33,269 nt of DNA from Marinifilum caeruleilacunae (GCF_013141825.1 NZ_RZNH01000050.1:1-33269), one strand, 5' to 3'. Shown: positions 8,383-16,947, counted from the first letter of the stretch. Notes: generated by a model not told the origin, from the letters alone. Program-made: numbers and translations.

Positions 8383-9225
8383 ATGAAAAAGTCAGTATTA
8401 GTTGGAATGATTTGCATGTTTGTAGTGGCTGGAATGTCGAACCTATATGCACAACAGAACAGAGGTGAACGCGGACAAAGAGGTGAGCGTTTGAACCTAA
8501 CAGAAGAGCAAAAAGAGCAAATGAAAGAATTGCGTACCAAGTATGCAAAACAAAGTTTAGATATCAAAAATGAACTGAACGAACTACGCGCAAAGCAGAA
8601 AACTTTGGTTTCGGCCGAGAAACCTAATCAATCTCAGGTTTATGCCAATATCGATAAAATGACTGCTTTAAAGAAAGAGCTTAGTCTGCAGAAAATTGAC
8701 ATGAGATTGGAAAGCCGTTCGTTTTTAACTGATGAGCAGTTGATGCGTGCCGATATGATGCAAAAACATCGTAAAGGGATGAAACAAGGCCGTGGTGCTA
8801 AAAAGGGCATGGCGCAAGGAAGAATGCATGGCAAGCGAGGACACGGACAAATGCAAGGTCGAAAAGCCATGGGAGAACAAAAAGGTATGCAAGCTGGGAA
8901 AGGCAAGCGAAACATGCTTGATTTGAGTGAAGAGCAGCAAGAAAAAATGAAAGAATTGCGTTTGGCTCACATGAAAGAGACCAAATCATTACGCAACGAG
9001 GCGGAAGAATTGAGATTGAAGCAGAAAAACTTAATGACGGATGAAAATCCTGATAAATCGGTATTGGTAGCCAATGCAAATCGTCTTTCGGATATTCAGA
9101 ACAGTCTGGCAAAAATGAAATTCGATCACCAAATGGAGGTGCGTGAGATTTTAGATGAGGATCAGTTAGTGCTTTTCCTTAGCCGCGGTGGCAAGGGTAA
9201 AGGTTTTCAAAGAGGCCACAGATAG
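8383..9225 (+). CDS. Periplasmic Spy/CpxP-like (LTxxQ) protein with an internal duplication
   Basis: I place the start at the ATG at 8383, because it gives a signal peptide (about 1-24, MKKSVLVGMICMFVVAG, cleavage near LYAQQ). The frame remains open back to 8224, but that extension has no recognisable features. The 280-residue protein has two related helical units: about 37-125, beginning LNLTEEQKEQMKELR, and about 178-265, beginning LDLSEEQQEKMKELR. Each resembles the Spy/CpxP LTxxQ domain, which binds unfolded periplasmic proteins or metal in enterobacteria. They are joined by a basic Gly/Met/Lys/His-rich linker (about 126-177). Chaperone or stress-sensor function is inferred from the motif. 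The gene stands alone between two terminators. Confidence 0.75.
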   Translation: MKKSVLVGMICMFVVAGMSNLYAQQNRGERGQRGERLNLTEEQKEQMKELRTKYAKQSLDIKNELNELRAKQKTLVSAEKPNQSQVYANIDKMTALKKELSLQKIDMRLESRSFLTDEQLMRADMMQKHRKGMKQGRGAKKGMAQGRMHGKRGHGQMQGRKAMGEQKGMQAGKGKRNMLDLSEEQQEKMKELRLAHMKETKSLRNEAEELRLKQKNLMTDENPDKSVLVANANRLSDIQNSLAKMKFDHQMEVREILDEDQLVLFLSRGGKGKGFQRGHR

Positions 9226-9259
9226 TGGTAATACAATTTACAGTTTATAAGCAGGTTTT

Positions 9260-9288
9260 AGAGGTTCCGGTTTCGGAACCTCTTTTTT
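9260..9288 (+). terminator. Rho-independent terminator after the Spy-like gene
   Basis: GAGGTTCCG (9261-9269) pairs with CGGAACCTC (9274-9282) around the loop GTTT, followed by TTTTTT. In the other direction the tail is AAAACC-like, so it acts mainly on the plus strand. Confidence 0.88.
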
Positions 9289-9308
9289 ATAACGTGTAAA
9301 CTCAATCT

Positions 9309-10673
9309 TTATATCGCTTTCGAGAACATTTTATCGCCACCTTTTTGGGAGTAACGCAGCTTGTTGTCGAATGGTTTGGCAATGTTTCTAAGGAAGATCA
9401 TACCCAAATCGGTTACAATTAGTTTATCCTTACTCAGTTCAATAATGCCTTCCTTCTTCATGATTTCCAACTCGTCAAGTATTCCAACAGGAAGGTAGGT
9501 TTTTAGTTCTTCGGTAAAGAACAACTCACGACGACAGGTAATGTCTAAAATCGCTTTTTTAACCGTTAAATCTTCATGATTTAGAAAATAACCTTTTACC
9601 AAATCGAGTTCTCCTTTTTCGCAAGCAGCCTGGTACAAACCAATTTCTTTTGGATTTTGTGCATAAGCATATTTTGCATCCGAGATTGATGAGGCTCCCA
9701 AACCAATTAACAATTCGGTGTGTGAAGTGTTATAGCCCATGAAATTACGGTGCAGGCGTTTCTCTTCACGAGCTGTAAATAACTCGTCGTGAGGCAATGA
9801 GAAATGATCCATTCCAATATCGCTGTAATTCAGCTCAGCAAGTTTCTCTTTTCCCAAATCGTACAAAGCACGTTTTCCTGCACTATCAGGAATATCGGCA
9901 TCGGTAAACATGCGCTGACCTTTGGTTTTCCATGGCACATGAGCATAGGAGTAATAGGCAATTCGATCGGGTTTTAGTTCCGAAACCTTCTCAAAAGTAT
10001 CGCGAACCGATGAAATTTTCTGCTTTGGCAATCCGTAAATCAGATCGAAATTCACCGATTGATAACCAATTTCCCTGGCTGCTTCGGTTACTTCTTTTAC
10101 AATTTCGAAACTTTGCTTTCGATTGATTACGCGCTGAACTTCAGGATCGAAATCCTGCACACCATAGCTTACTCTTCTAAAGCCAACATCGTACAGAGCC
10201 TGTAAATGCGCCCTGGTTGTATTGTTCGGATGACCTTCGAAGCTGAACTCATATTTGTCGTGCAAAATGGCATTTTCCTTAATGCCATTAATTAATTTTT
10301 TCAGATTTTCGGGACTGAAGAAAGTTGGTGTACCACCACCCAAATGCAATTCCCGTAGAATCGGTTTTTCGCCAAAAGTATTCAAATAGATTTTCCATTC
10401 CTGTAACAAGGCATCGATGTATTGATCTTCCACCCCATGATCGCGTGTAATCACTTTTGTGCAGGCACAATAAGTACACAAACGCTCACAATAAGGCAAA
10501 TGCACATAAATGCTAATTCCTTTTGTCGAATTCGATTCATCGAAAGTGCGTTTTACCACTTTCAACCATTCATTTTCATCGGGCTTGTCATCTCCCCAAA
10601 AAGGGACGGTAGGATAACTGGTATATCGAGGTACAGGAACATTGTACTTTTCGATTAAGAGCTCTTTGTCCAT
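9309..10673 (-). CDS. hemN: Oxygen-independent coproporphyrinogen III dehydrogenase
   Basis: This 454-residue radical SAM enzyme oxidatively decarboxylates coproporphyrinogen III to protoporphyrinogen IX during heme synthesis, without oxygen. The start at 10673 gives the usual family opening MDKELLIEKYNVPVPRYTSY. It also lies downstream of a TAnnTTTG box at 10701-10708, whereas the in-frame ATG at 10703 would fall inside that box. The radical SAM cluster motif is CERLCTYCAC (Cys62, Cys66, Cys69), with Cys71 also present as in true HemN. Further family marks are LGGGTPTFF and RVSYGVQDFDPEVQRVINR. Length is close to that of E. coli HemN. Heme made here could feed the di-heme SdhC encoded further along. 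Confidence 0.94.
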   Translation of the reverse strand: MDKELLIEKYNVPVPRYTSYPTVPFWGDDKPDENEWLKVVKRTFDESNSTKGISIYVHLPYCERLCTYCACTKVITRDHGVEDQYIDALLQEWKIYLNTFGEKPILRELHLGGGTPTFFSPENLKKLINGIKENAILHDKYEFSFEGHPNNTTRAHLQALYDVGFRRVSYGVQDFDPEVQRVINRKQSFEIVKEVTEAAREIGYQSVNFDLIYGLPKQKISSVRDTFEKVSELKPDRIAYYSYAHVPWKTKGQRMFTDADIPDSAGKRALYDLGKEKLAELNYSDIGMDHFSLPHDELFTAREEKRLHRNFMGYNTSHTELLIGLGASSISDAKYAYAQNPKEIGLYQAACEKGELDLVKGYFLNHEDLTVKKAILDITCRRELFFTEELKTYLPVGILDELEIMKKEGIIELSKDKLIVTDLGMIFLRNIAKPFDNKLRYSQKGGDKMFSKAI

Positions 10674-10700
10674 AAGAAATACTTTAGATCTAATTTCATA

Positions 10701-10708
10701 CAAAGATA
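10701..10708 (-). promoter_or_regulatory. Predicted -7 box (TATCTTTG) for hemN
   Basis: Read on the minus strand this is TATCTTTG, matching TAnnTTTG. It predicts transcription beginning near 10694 and a leader of about 20 nt before the ATG at 10673. Confidence 0.5.
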
Positions 10709-10808
10709 TCTTTTTTTAGCATATTTTGATGTGAGTATTCCAGTATAGAGCGAAGCTAAATTGATGAAGATTTTGTATTTTCATATCACGCAATGTAAAT
10801 ACAGAATT

Positions 10809-11885
10809 ATGATGAACCCAAATGAAGTAGTAGTAGTGATCAATCCCGGATCAACATCCACCAAAATTGCCCTGTACAACAGGGAAGGTCTGGTAAAAGA
10901 TATGGTAAGCCGACATTTGCAAAAAGAGCTTGACCGCTTTAACAAGGTTACAGACCAGTTCGAATACAGGTTAGAGATGGTTAAAAGTGCTCTTGATGAG
11001 ATGCTGCAAGAGGATGATTTAAAAGTGGTTGGTATTGTTGGGAGAGGTGGAATCGTGAAACCATTGGAAGGAGGAACCTATCGAATCAGCAGTGATTTTC
11101 TGGAAGATGCCAGGACTGGTAAATATGGCGATCATGCCTCGAACTTGGGAAGCATGCTGGCCAATAAATTATCTGAGTACTTTGATTTGGAATCCAGCTA
11201 TACGGTCGATCCTGTTTCAGCAGGAAATATAGTCGAAAAAGCACAGATTTCGGGAGTTCCGGGAATTGAAAGAAATCGTCGGGGACATCCTTTAAACATG
11301 AAAATGACTGCTCGAAAGATTGCTGCTCAGCAAGGAATTGCATACGAGGAAGCCAGCTATGTAATTGCACATTTGGGAGGTGGGATTTCCATCGCCTCGG
11401 TTGAAGGAGGTAAAATTACCGATGTGAATGATGCCTTGATGGGAATGGGACCTTTTTCGCCCAACAGGGCAGGTGCGATTCCTACACGGGGAATCATGGA
11501 TTTGTGCTACTCGAAACCAAGAAAAGAGGTAGAGGCACTTTTGAGTAAAAACAGTGGTTTAAAAGCCTACCTGGGTGTCGACGATCTGCGCGATGTATTC
11601 AAGCTAATTGATGATGGAAATGAAAAAGCACAGCTGGTTTACGATGCTTTTGTTTACCAGATTGCCAAAGAAATTGGAGCCTACCATACCGCAATGAAAT
11701 GCAAGGCCGATGGCATTATTATTACCGGTGGAATTGCATATTCCGATCGGTTTATTGCCGATTTAAAAGAGTATGTAAATGATCTTACCGCTTTTTTTGT
11801 TTACCCGGGTGAGAATGAAATGGAGGCATTGGCAGAAGGAGCTTTTAGGGTAATTGATGGCAAGGAGCTAGCCTTGGAGTATTAG
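10809..11885 (+). CDS. buk: Butyrate kinase
   Basis: This 358-residue enzyme of the acetate/sugar kinase superfamily converts butyryl-phosphate and ADP to butyrate and ATP, or acts on related branched acyl phosphates. The start at 10809 (or the adjacent ATG at 10812) places the phosphate-binding strand VVVINPGSTSTKIA at the normal N-terminal spot. The longer frame back to 10761 adds an unlikely leader. Other signatures are HLGGGISIAS, DALMGMGPFSPNRAGAIPTR and the adenosine-site IIITGGIAYS. Length is typical. The usual partner, phosphate butyryltransferase (ptb), is not adjacent, since hemN lies on the other side, so it must be elsewhere or another acyltransferase supplies the substrate. The hydrolase gene 55 bp downstream may be co-transcribed. 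Confidence 0.95.
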   Translation: MMNPNEVVVVINPGSTSTKIALYNREGLVKDMVSRHLQKELDRFNKVTDQFEYRLEMVKSALDEMLQEDDLKVVGIVGRGGIVKPLEGGTYRISSDFLEDARTGKYGDHASNLGSMLANKLSEYFDLESSYTVDPVSAGNIVEKAQISGVPGIERNRRGHPLNMKMTARKIAAQQGIAYEEASYVIAHLGGGISIASVEGGKITDVNDALMGMGPFSPNRAGAIPTRGIMDLCYSKPRKEVEALLSKNSGLKAYLGVDDLRDVFKLIDDGNEKAQLVYDAFVYQIAKEIGAYHTAMKCKADGIIITGGIAYSDRFIADLKEYVNDLTAFFVYPGENEMEALAEGAFRVIDGKELALEY

Positions 11886-11940
11886 TGAAGTCTAATCTGT
11901 AGAATACCAATAGAATACGAGAACGAAAAAAACAGATCAT

Positions 11941-12453
11941 ATGAAAGTTATTTTTTCACACGGCAAAGAGAGTGGTCCCTGGGGAACAAAAATAAAGCAC
12001 TTGGCCGAAATCGCTAAAAATTACGATTGCCAGGTAGACAGTTTGGATTATCGGGCCTATTCCAATCCAGACGATAGGGTGTATCAACTTCAGAACTATT
12101 TAAAGAGTGAAGAAGAAGATTTTATCCTGGTAGGATCAAGTATGGGAGGATATGTTTCGCTTGTTGCCTCGCAACAGGTTGAGCCGAAAGCCATTTTTTT
12201 AATGGCACCCGCGCTATATCTTGAGGGTTATAGCATACAAGAGTATGCCACTTCCTGCGAAAATATAGAAATTGTTCATGGAAAATCGGATGAGGTGATT
12301 CCCTATGAGCATTCGCTAAGATATGCCAAACAAGCGAAATGCAACTTGCATTTAATAGAAGGCGATCACCGTCTGACTTCTTCCATAGAGCAAGTTGAAG
12401 CAATTTTTGAGAAATTTTTACTTAAGGTTCTGGAACTTAAATCGGTGGACTAG
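11941..12453 (+). CDS. Small alpha/beta hydrolase (YqiA/RBBP9-like)
   Basis: At 170 residues this is a compact alpha/beta-hydrolase fold. The nucleophile elbow is GSSMGG with Ser67. The acid is probably Asp117 in HGKSDEVIP and the base His143 in GDHRL, all in the right order and spacing. An N-terminal strand ending in SHGKESGPWG forms the oxyanion region. There is no signal peptide, so it is cytosolic. The substrate cannot be told from sequence; small single-domain esterases and thioesterases of this kind are common. The fold assignment is firm, the function open. Confidence 0.8.
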   Translation: MKVIFSHGKESGPWGTKIKHLAEIAKNYDCQVDSLDYRAYSNPDDRVYQLQNYLKSEEEDFILVGSSMGGYVSLVASQQVEPKAIFLMAPALYLEGYSIQEYATSCENIEIVHGKSDEVIPYEHSLRYAKQAKCNLHLIEGDHRLTSSIEQVEAIFEKFLLKVLELKSVD

Positions 12454-12458
12454 GATTG

Positions 12459-12480
12459 AATTGTAACAAAATTGTAACAA
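12459..12480. promoter_or_regulatory. Tandem 11-bp repeat of a palindrome (TTGTAACAA) upstream of the hybrid kinase
   Basis: AATTGTAACAA occurs twice head to tail (12459-12469 and 12470-12480). Each copy contains the palindrome TTGT-A-ACAA. Centres 11 bp apart put both on the same helix face, as expected for a paired operator. It ends 37 bp before the kinase start codon. Binding by a regulator is inferred. Confidence 0.4.
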
Positions 12481-12517
12481 AAAATTTAGTAAATTTAATA
12501 GACCAGAACGCAATTGC

Positions 12518-15298
12518 ATGAAATTCATCCAAAATTCATTCTATAAAGAGCTACTTCACAATTCGGGAGCGGCAATGTTTTTGTTCGACGTCGATGGGAA
12601 AATTATCGACGCAAACAAAGCAGCTTGCGATGGATTGGGATATAGCAGGGAAGAATTGCTGGAAAAAAGTGTTCCTGATATCGATGTGAACTTCAGCAGG
12701 AAGGAATTGGTTTTGAAGATTTACGATAAATTAAGCAAAAACAAGAGTGAAACCATTTATTCTGAACACCTTCGAAAAGATGGAACAAGCCTTAAGGTGG
12801 AAGTTCAACTTTCTTTAATTGAATGGGAAAAGGAGGAGATCGTATTTGGAATTGTTAGGGACTTAAGTGAATTGGAAAAAACCAAAGAACAGCTCTCCAT
12901 TCATGTTACTACGCTGGAAAAACTCAACGAAATTATTCGGTCGAAAGATGAATTGACGCTTCGAATGAGAAATGTACTTCAATTAATTCTTGGTGTTTTC
13001 AAATTAGACCGATGTTACCTGATTCCTTCTTCAAAAATTGAGAAACAGCTGCTTTCTTTACCCATTGAATGTTCCTCGTGCAGGTGCAAATCTATTTTTA
13101 CTGCAGGTAATTTTGAGCAAATCAGAAAAGAAATTGAATCGAATTATAAAGGAGAATACAGGAATGGTTCAGTCGATTTTAATTTTGAGTTGCTTCAATC
13201 GACAGGTGAATATTGCAATGAAGAATCGCAAATAGAAGAATTTGTAGTTGAGTTGGAAGAGGAGGGAGTTTATACCTACTTACTGGGCATACAGAGGTGT
13301 TCTTCTATGGAGGATTGGTCGTATTTCGACAAAAGACTCTTTACCGATATTCTTGCCAGGTTAAAAGATGCATTGCGAATTTACACCTACAATGTTCATC
13401 TAGAAGATCGGGAAACCAAGTACCGCTTGCTTTACGATAATGCTCCATTATCCTACCAATCCTTGAATATTGATGGCAACTTTATCGATGTAAATGAAAC
13501 CTGGCTAAATGTTTTGGGTTACGAAAGAGAAGAAATTATTGGAAGCTCATATGCCGACCTTTTGCATGAAGACTGGAAAGCACATTTTGAGAAAAATTTC
13601 CCGCTTTTTAAGGCAAGAGGCTACGTGCATGATGTTCAGTTTAAAATCAGGCATAAAAAAGGACATTATTTGGATATTTCTTTCGAAGGGTGCGTGGGTT
13701 ATCATCCCGATGGTAGTTTTAGGCAAACCTACTGTGTTTTCCAGGATATCACACTTAAAAAGAAAGCAGAAGAGGAGATCGAAAAATTCAATCAAAGATT
13801 CAGAACATTTGTTGAACGAGTGCCAATTCCTTTGTGCCATGTAAATTTTGCAACAGGTGAGCTTCTGTATATGAATCAGAAATTTAAAGATCTTTTTGGC
13901 TACTCTCTTGAAGATATTCCGAATATCGAAGACTGGTGGCCAAAGGCTTATCCCGATAAGGAATACAGAGCCTGGGTAATGGACAATTGGGCAAAGGCTG
14001 TTGAATATGGAAAAGAGAACAATACCGATATTACCCCAGACATGTATAATGTAACATGCAAAGATGGAAATGAGAAACAGGTGATTATTTCCGGGGTGGT
14101 TTTGGGTGAAGATTTCCTGGCTTCCTTTGTAGATTTAACAGCCCAGAAAGTGGCTGAAAAAGAGTTGCTAACGGCTAAGGAAAGAGCCGAGGAAAGTGAG
14201 AAGTTAAAAACTGCCTTTCTGGCCAATATGAGCCACGAAATTCGTACTCCAATGAATGGGATACTGGGCTTTGCCGACCTTTTAAAATCGCCAAAGTTAA
14301 GTGGTGAAAAGCAGCAAAAATACATCGATATTATCCACGAAAGTGGAGAAAGAATGCTGAGTACCATTAATGATATTATTGAGATTTCGAAGATTGAAAC
14401 CAACCAGATAGAGCCAATTTTTTCGGAAGTGAATGTGAATGAAAGCCTGGAACATTACTATCACTTTTTTAAGCCAGAGGCAAAGTCGAAACAATTGTCA
14501 TTTACATATGCCGGAATGGAAAGGCATAAGGATATGTTAATTTTGGCCGACCAGGCCATGTTGGATTCTATTGTAACAAACTTGCTGAAAAATGCGATAA
14601 AATATACCCATAAGGGAGAAATTGAATTTGGCTGTGAGGAGCTGGAAGGATTTTTAAAATTTTATGTGAGAGATACAGGAATTGGCATTCCTAAGGAGAT
14701 GCACAAGTATGTGTTCGACAGGTTTCGCCAGGTAAAAGTAGAGAACGAGAAAGCCATTGAAGGTTCAGGTTTGGGATTATCAATAGTAAAAGCATATGTA
14801 GAAATGCTGGGCGGAAGTATTTGCCTGGATTCCTCTGAAGGTGAAGGCTCTGAGTTCATATTCACTTTGCCATTGCGAAAAATTCCTGTTATCGATAAAA
14901 AAGGAAGTAAAATGCTTGGAACAAATTCCGAAATCAACAAAAAATTGAAAATTCTTCTTGCCGAAGATGATGAAAGTACCCGAATGTACATGTCGATTAT
15001 TCTGGAAGACATTACCCATGAATTGCTACTGGCCAAAAATGGGGAAATTGCCGTAGAAATGTTCAAACAGAACTCCGATATCGACCTGGTTCTGATGGAC
15101 ATGAAAATGCCAATTATGGATGGCTATAAGGCTACTGAAATGATTCGGGAAATGAACAAGGATGTTCCGATTATTGCACAAACGGCATTTGCCTTAATTG
15201 GCGACAGGGACAAAACCTTAAATGCCGGTTGTACCGAGTTTATTACAAAACCGGTAAAGGCCGAAGAACTGAAAGAGTTGATTGGTAAGGTGGTATAA
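12518..15298 (+). CDS. PAS/GAF hybrid sensor histidine kinase with receiver domain
   Basis: This 926-residue cytosolic signalling protein has no membrane segment. Domains in order are PAS (about 8-125, with FDVDGKIIDANKAACDGLGY); a degenerate GAF-like region (about 145-290, containing the cysteine cluster CSSCRC); a second PAS (about 300-425); and a third PAS (about 430-550). Then come a HisKA phosphoacceptor (MSHEIRTPMNG, His573), an HATPase domain (N box NLLKNAIKYT, G boxes DTGIGIP and GSGLGLSI) and a C-terminal receiver (about 808-925, phosphoacceptor Asp861 in LVLMDMKMPIMDG, conserved lysine in ITKPV). All catalytic residues look intact. The signal is unknown; no response regulator is adjacent, so output probably passes through an HPt protein or a regulator encoded elsewhere. 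Confidence 0.93.
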   Translation: MKFIQNSFYKELLHNSGAAMFLFDVDGKIIDANKAACDGLGYSREELLEKSVPDIDVNFSRKELVLKIYDKLSKNKSETIYSEHLRKDGTSLKVEVQLSLIEWEKEEIVFGIVRDLSELEKTKEQLSIHVTTLEKLNEIIRSKDELTLRMRNVLQLILGVFKLDRCYLIPSSKIEKQLLSLPIECSSCRCKSIFTAGNFEQIRKEIESNYKGEYRNGSVDFNFELLQSTGEYCNEESQIEEFVVELEEEGVYTYLLGIQRCSSMEDWSYFDKRLFTDILARLKDALRIYTYNVHLEDRETKYRLLYDNAPLSYQSLNIDGNFIDVNETWLNVLGYEREEIIGSSYADLLHEDWKAHFEKNFPLFKARGYVHDVQFKIRHKKGHYLDISFEGCVGYHPDGSFRQTYCVFQDITLKKKAEEEIEKFNQRFRTFVERVPIPLCHVNFATGELLYMNQKFKDLFGYSLEDIPNIEDWWPKAYPDKEYRAWVMDNWAKAVEYGKENNTDITPDMYNVTCKDGNEKQVIISGVVLGEDFLASFVDLTAQKVAEKELLTAKERAEESEKLKTAFLANMSHEIRTPMNGILGFADLLKSPKLSGEKQQKYIDIIHESGERMLSTINDIIEISKIETNQIEPIFSEVNVNESLEHYYHFFKPEAKSKQLSFTYAGMERHKDMLILADQAMLDSIVTNLLKNAIKYTHKGEIEFGCEELEGFLKFYVRDTGIGIPKEMHKYVFDRFRQVKVENEKAIEGSGLGLSIVKAYVEMLGGSICLDSSEGEGSEFIFTLPLRKIPVIDKKGSKMLGTNSEINKKLKILLAEDDESTRMYMSIILEDITHELLLAKNGEIAVEMFKQNSDIDLVLMDMKMPIMDGYKATEMIREMNKDVPIIAQTAFALIGDRDKTLNAGCTEFITKPVKAEELKELIGKVV

Positions 15299-15324
15299 GG
15301 GGAGCTATTCTGTGTTGATTCTAC

Positions 15325-15353
15325 AAAAAATGCCACCTCGAATCGAGATGGCA
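15325..15353 (-). terminator. Terminator after trpS, possibly also serving the hybrid kinase
   Basis: On the minus strand TGCCATCTCG pairs with CGAGGTGGCA (one T-G wobble) around the loop ATT-like bases, followed by TTTTTT. On the plus strand the wobble becomes a C-A mismatch and the downstream T tract is weak. It therefore fits trpS better, although it lies between two convergent genes. Confidence 0.8.
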
Positions 15354-15376
15354 TATTGCTTTGTTATATACAGTTT

Positions 15377-16369
15377 TTAGAACTTTCTAAAACCAATTAA
15401 CCTGCGAACTTCTTCAAGAGTTTTGGCAGCACTTTCGCGAGCTTTTTCAGCACCTAATTTGGTTACTTTGCGTAAGTATTCTTCATCTTGCGAAATGTCT
15501 AAAATGCGCTCACGAATTGGCGAAGTAAAGTTAATGATATCTTCAGCCAATTGCTTTTTCATGTCGCCGTAACGAATTTCGCAATTGTTGTATTTGTCGT
15601 TAAAGAAATCGTAAGTATCCTTAGTTGAAACAATATCCATTAAAGAGAACAGGTTCTGAATTGCTTCAGGTTTTTCCTGGTTCATTTCAGTCGGACCACT
15701 ATCCGAAACAGCTTTCATCACCTTTTTACGAATATCTTTCGGATCATCAACCAAACAAATGGCATTACCTTCCGATTTTCCCATTTTACCAGATCCATCC
15801 AAACCAGGAACCTTAATAAATTCTCCTGTATACGAATAAGGCTGAGGAATCGGGAAAGTTTCTTCGCCGTAAATGTTATTGAATCGGCGTGCAAACTTAC
15901 GAGCCATCTCCAGGTTTTGCTCCTGATCTTTTCCTACAGGAACCTGTTGTGCCTTGTGAATTAGGATATCTGCCGCCATCAAAACCGGGTAAGTTAACAA
16001 ACCGGCATTTACATTCTCAGGTTGCTTACGTGCTTTGTCTTTAAATGAAGTTGTTCTTTCCAACTCGCCCAAATAAGCATTCATGTTCATCAACAAATAC
16101 AATTCAGGAATTTCAGGTACATCACTTTGAACGTAAACTGTTGCTTTTTCAGGATCAATCCCACAAGCCAAATACTCAGCCAAAACACGCTTTACGTTAA
16201 TGTGAAGATCTTCAGGAGTTGGATGTGTAGTCAGGGAATGCCAATCAGCAATAAAGAAAAAGCAATTGTTATCGTTTTGCATTTGCACAAAGTTCTTCAC
16301 CGCTCCGAAGTAATTTCCCAGGTGTAAGTTACCTGTCGATCGAATTCCACTTACTACTGTCTTCATCAT
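15377..16369 (-). CDS. trpS: Tryptophanyl-tRNA synthetase
   Basis: This 330-residue class I aminoacyl-tRNA synthetase charges tRNA-Trp with tryptophan in the cytosol. The HIGH-equivalent is TGNLHLGNY (about 12-20) and the KMSKS-equivalent is KMGKS (195-199). Other family marks are MAADILIHKAQQVPVGKDQEQ-type residues around 131-151 and the tryptophan-pocket region near DWHSL. Two ATGs in a row make the start 16369 or 16366. Length is normal. A TAnnTTTG box upstream at 16424-16431 overlaps a perfect inverted repeat, hinting at regulation. Confidence 0.97.
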   Translation of the reverse strand: MMKTVVSGIRSTGNLHLGNYFGAVKNFVQMQNDNNCFFFIADWHSLTTHPTPEDLHINVKRVLAEYLACGIDPEKATVYVQSDVPEIPELYLLMNMNAYLGELERTTSFKDKARKQPENVNAGLLTYPVLMAADILIHKAQQVPVGKDQEQNLEMARKFARRFNNIYGEETFPIPQPYSYTGEFIKVPGLDGSGKMGKSEGNAICLVDDPKDIRKKVMKAVSDSGPTEMNQEKPEAIQNLFSLMDIVSTKDTYDFFNDKYNNCEIRYGDMKKQLAEDIINFTSPIRERILDISQDEEYLRKVTKLGAEKARESAAKTLEEVRRLIGFRKF

Positions 16370-16411
16370 TTAATTCATTAATAGCTCAGATATGAGCCGT
16401 TTATACTTAAA

Positions 16412-16430
16412 AATTTTGTCCGACAAAATT
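16412..16430. promoter_or_regulatory. Perfect 9-bp inverted repeat over the trpS promoter
   Basis: AATTTTGTC-C-GACAAAATT has 9-bp arms and a single central base. It overlaps the predicted trpS -7 box and transcription start, a position where a bound protein would block initiation. No regulator can be named. Confidence 0.45.
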
Positions 16431-16431
16431 A
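16424..16431 (-). promoter_or_regulatory. Predicted -7 box (TAATTTTG) for trpS
   Basis: TAATTTTG on the minus strand matches TAnnTTTG and would give a leader of about 47 nt. No -33 box is evident at the usual distance. Confidence 0.4.
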
Positions 16432-16499
16432 TGAAACCTATCCGATAAATAAAATAGCAAGACAAATTTCTCTTGTTAGCAAAATCTTAATTCAGGCTT

Positions 16500-16943
16500 T
16501 TAAGCCATAGCATGCAGTGTTAACCAAGCCCAAACTATGTATCTGCAAGCCTTTCCGGCGGCCATAAATAAAGCCATCCAATACGGATTTGTTCTGAGCA
16601 AACCCAAACCGATCGGAATTAAATCGCCAATAAAAGGCAGAAAGGCAAAAAAGGCAAACGCATTTCCCCGCTTGCGCAGATATTCCCTGGCCCGAATCGC
16701 CTTTTCAGGTTTTATTCTTAACCATTTTTCGATTTTTTCCAGTTTGCCCAAATAGCCAAGGCAGTAACCCGTTAAACCGCCCAGCCAGTTTCCAAGGCTT
16801 GCAATGGCTACAGTCAAGCTGATATCGTAACCAGAATACACGCAAAGGCTCAGAATTGCCTCAGAACTAAAAGGCAAAATGGTAGCAGCAAGAAAACTTG
16901 ACAGGAACAATCCCCAATATCCGTACTCAATAAATTCGGCCAT
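16500..16943 (-). CDS. YqaA family (DedA/SNARE-associated) membrane protein
   Basis: This 147-residue integral membrane protein has about four hydrophobic segments (about 9-33, 40-62, 95-115 and 122-143). It resembles the YqaA branch of the DedA/VTT superfamily, with the early acidic-proline region ILPFSSEAIL, GNWLGGLTGYCLGYLG, and FFAFLPFIGDLIPIGLGLLR near the re-entrant loop. DedA-type proteins are linked to membrane lipid transport and envelope homeostasis; the specific role of YqaA members is not established. It is about 130 bp upstream of trpS and may be transcribed separately. A promoter-like box sits only 5 bp before its ATG. Confidence 0.85.
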   Translation of the reverse strand: MAEFIEYGYWGLFLSSFLAATILPFSSEAILSLCVYSGYDISLTVAIASLGNWLGGLTGYCLGYLGKLEKIEKWLRIKPEKAIRAREYLRKRGNAFAFFAFLPFIGDLIPIGLGLLRTNPYWMALFMAAGKACRYIVWAWLTLHAMA

Positions 16944-16947
16944 GCTG

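Noticed and set aside
8640-9112. Long antisense frames opposite the Spy-like gene
   Set aside because: They mirror the biased Lys/Glu/Met composition of the real gene, giving Phe/Leu/His/Cys-rich shadows.
9932-10658. Plus-strand frames opposite hemN
   Set aside because: They are shadows of the highly conserved hemN coding sequence, with no family features.
13547-15102. Several antisense frames of 80-150 codons opposite the hybrid kinase
   Set aside because: The kinase domains are continuous on the plus strand, and the antisense frames have no recognisable motifs.
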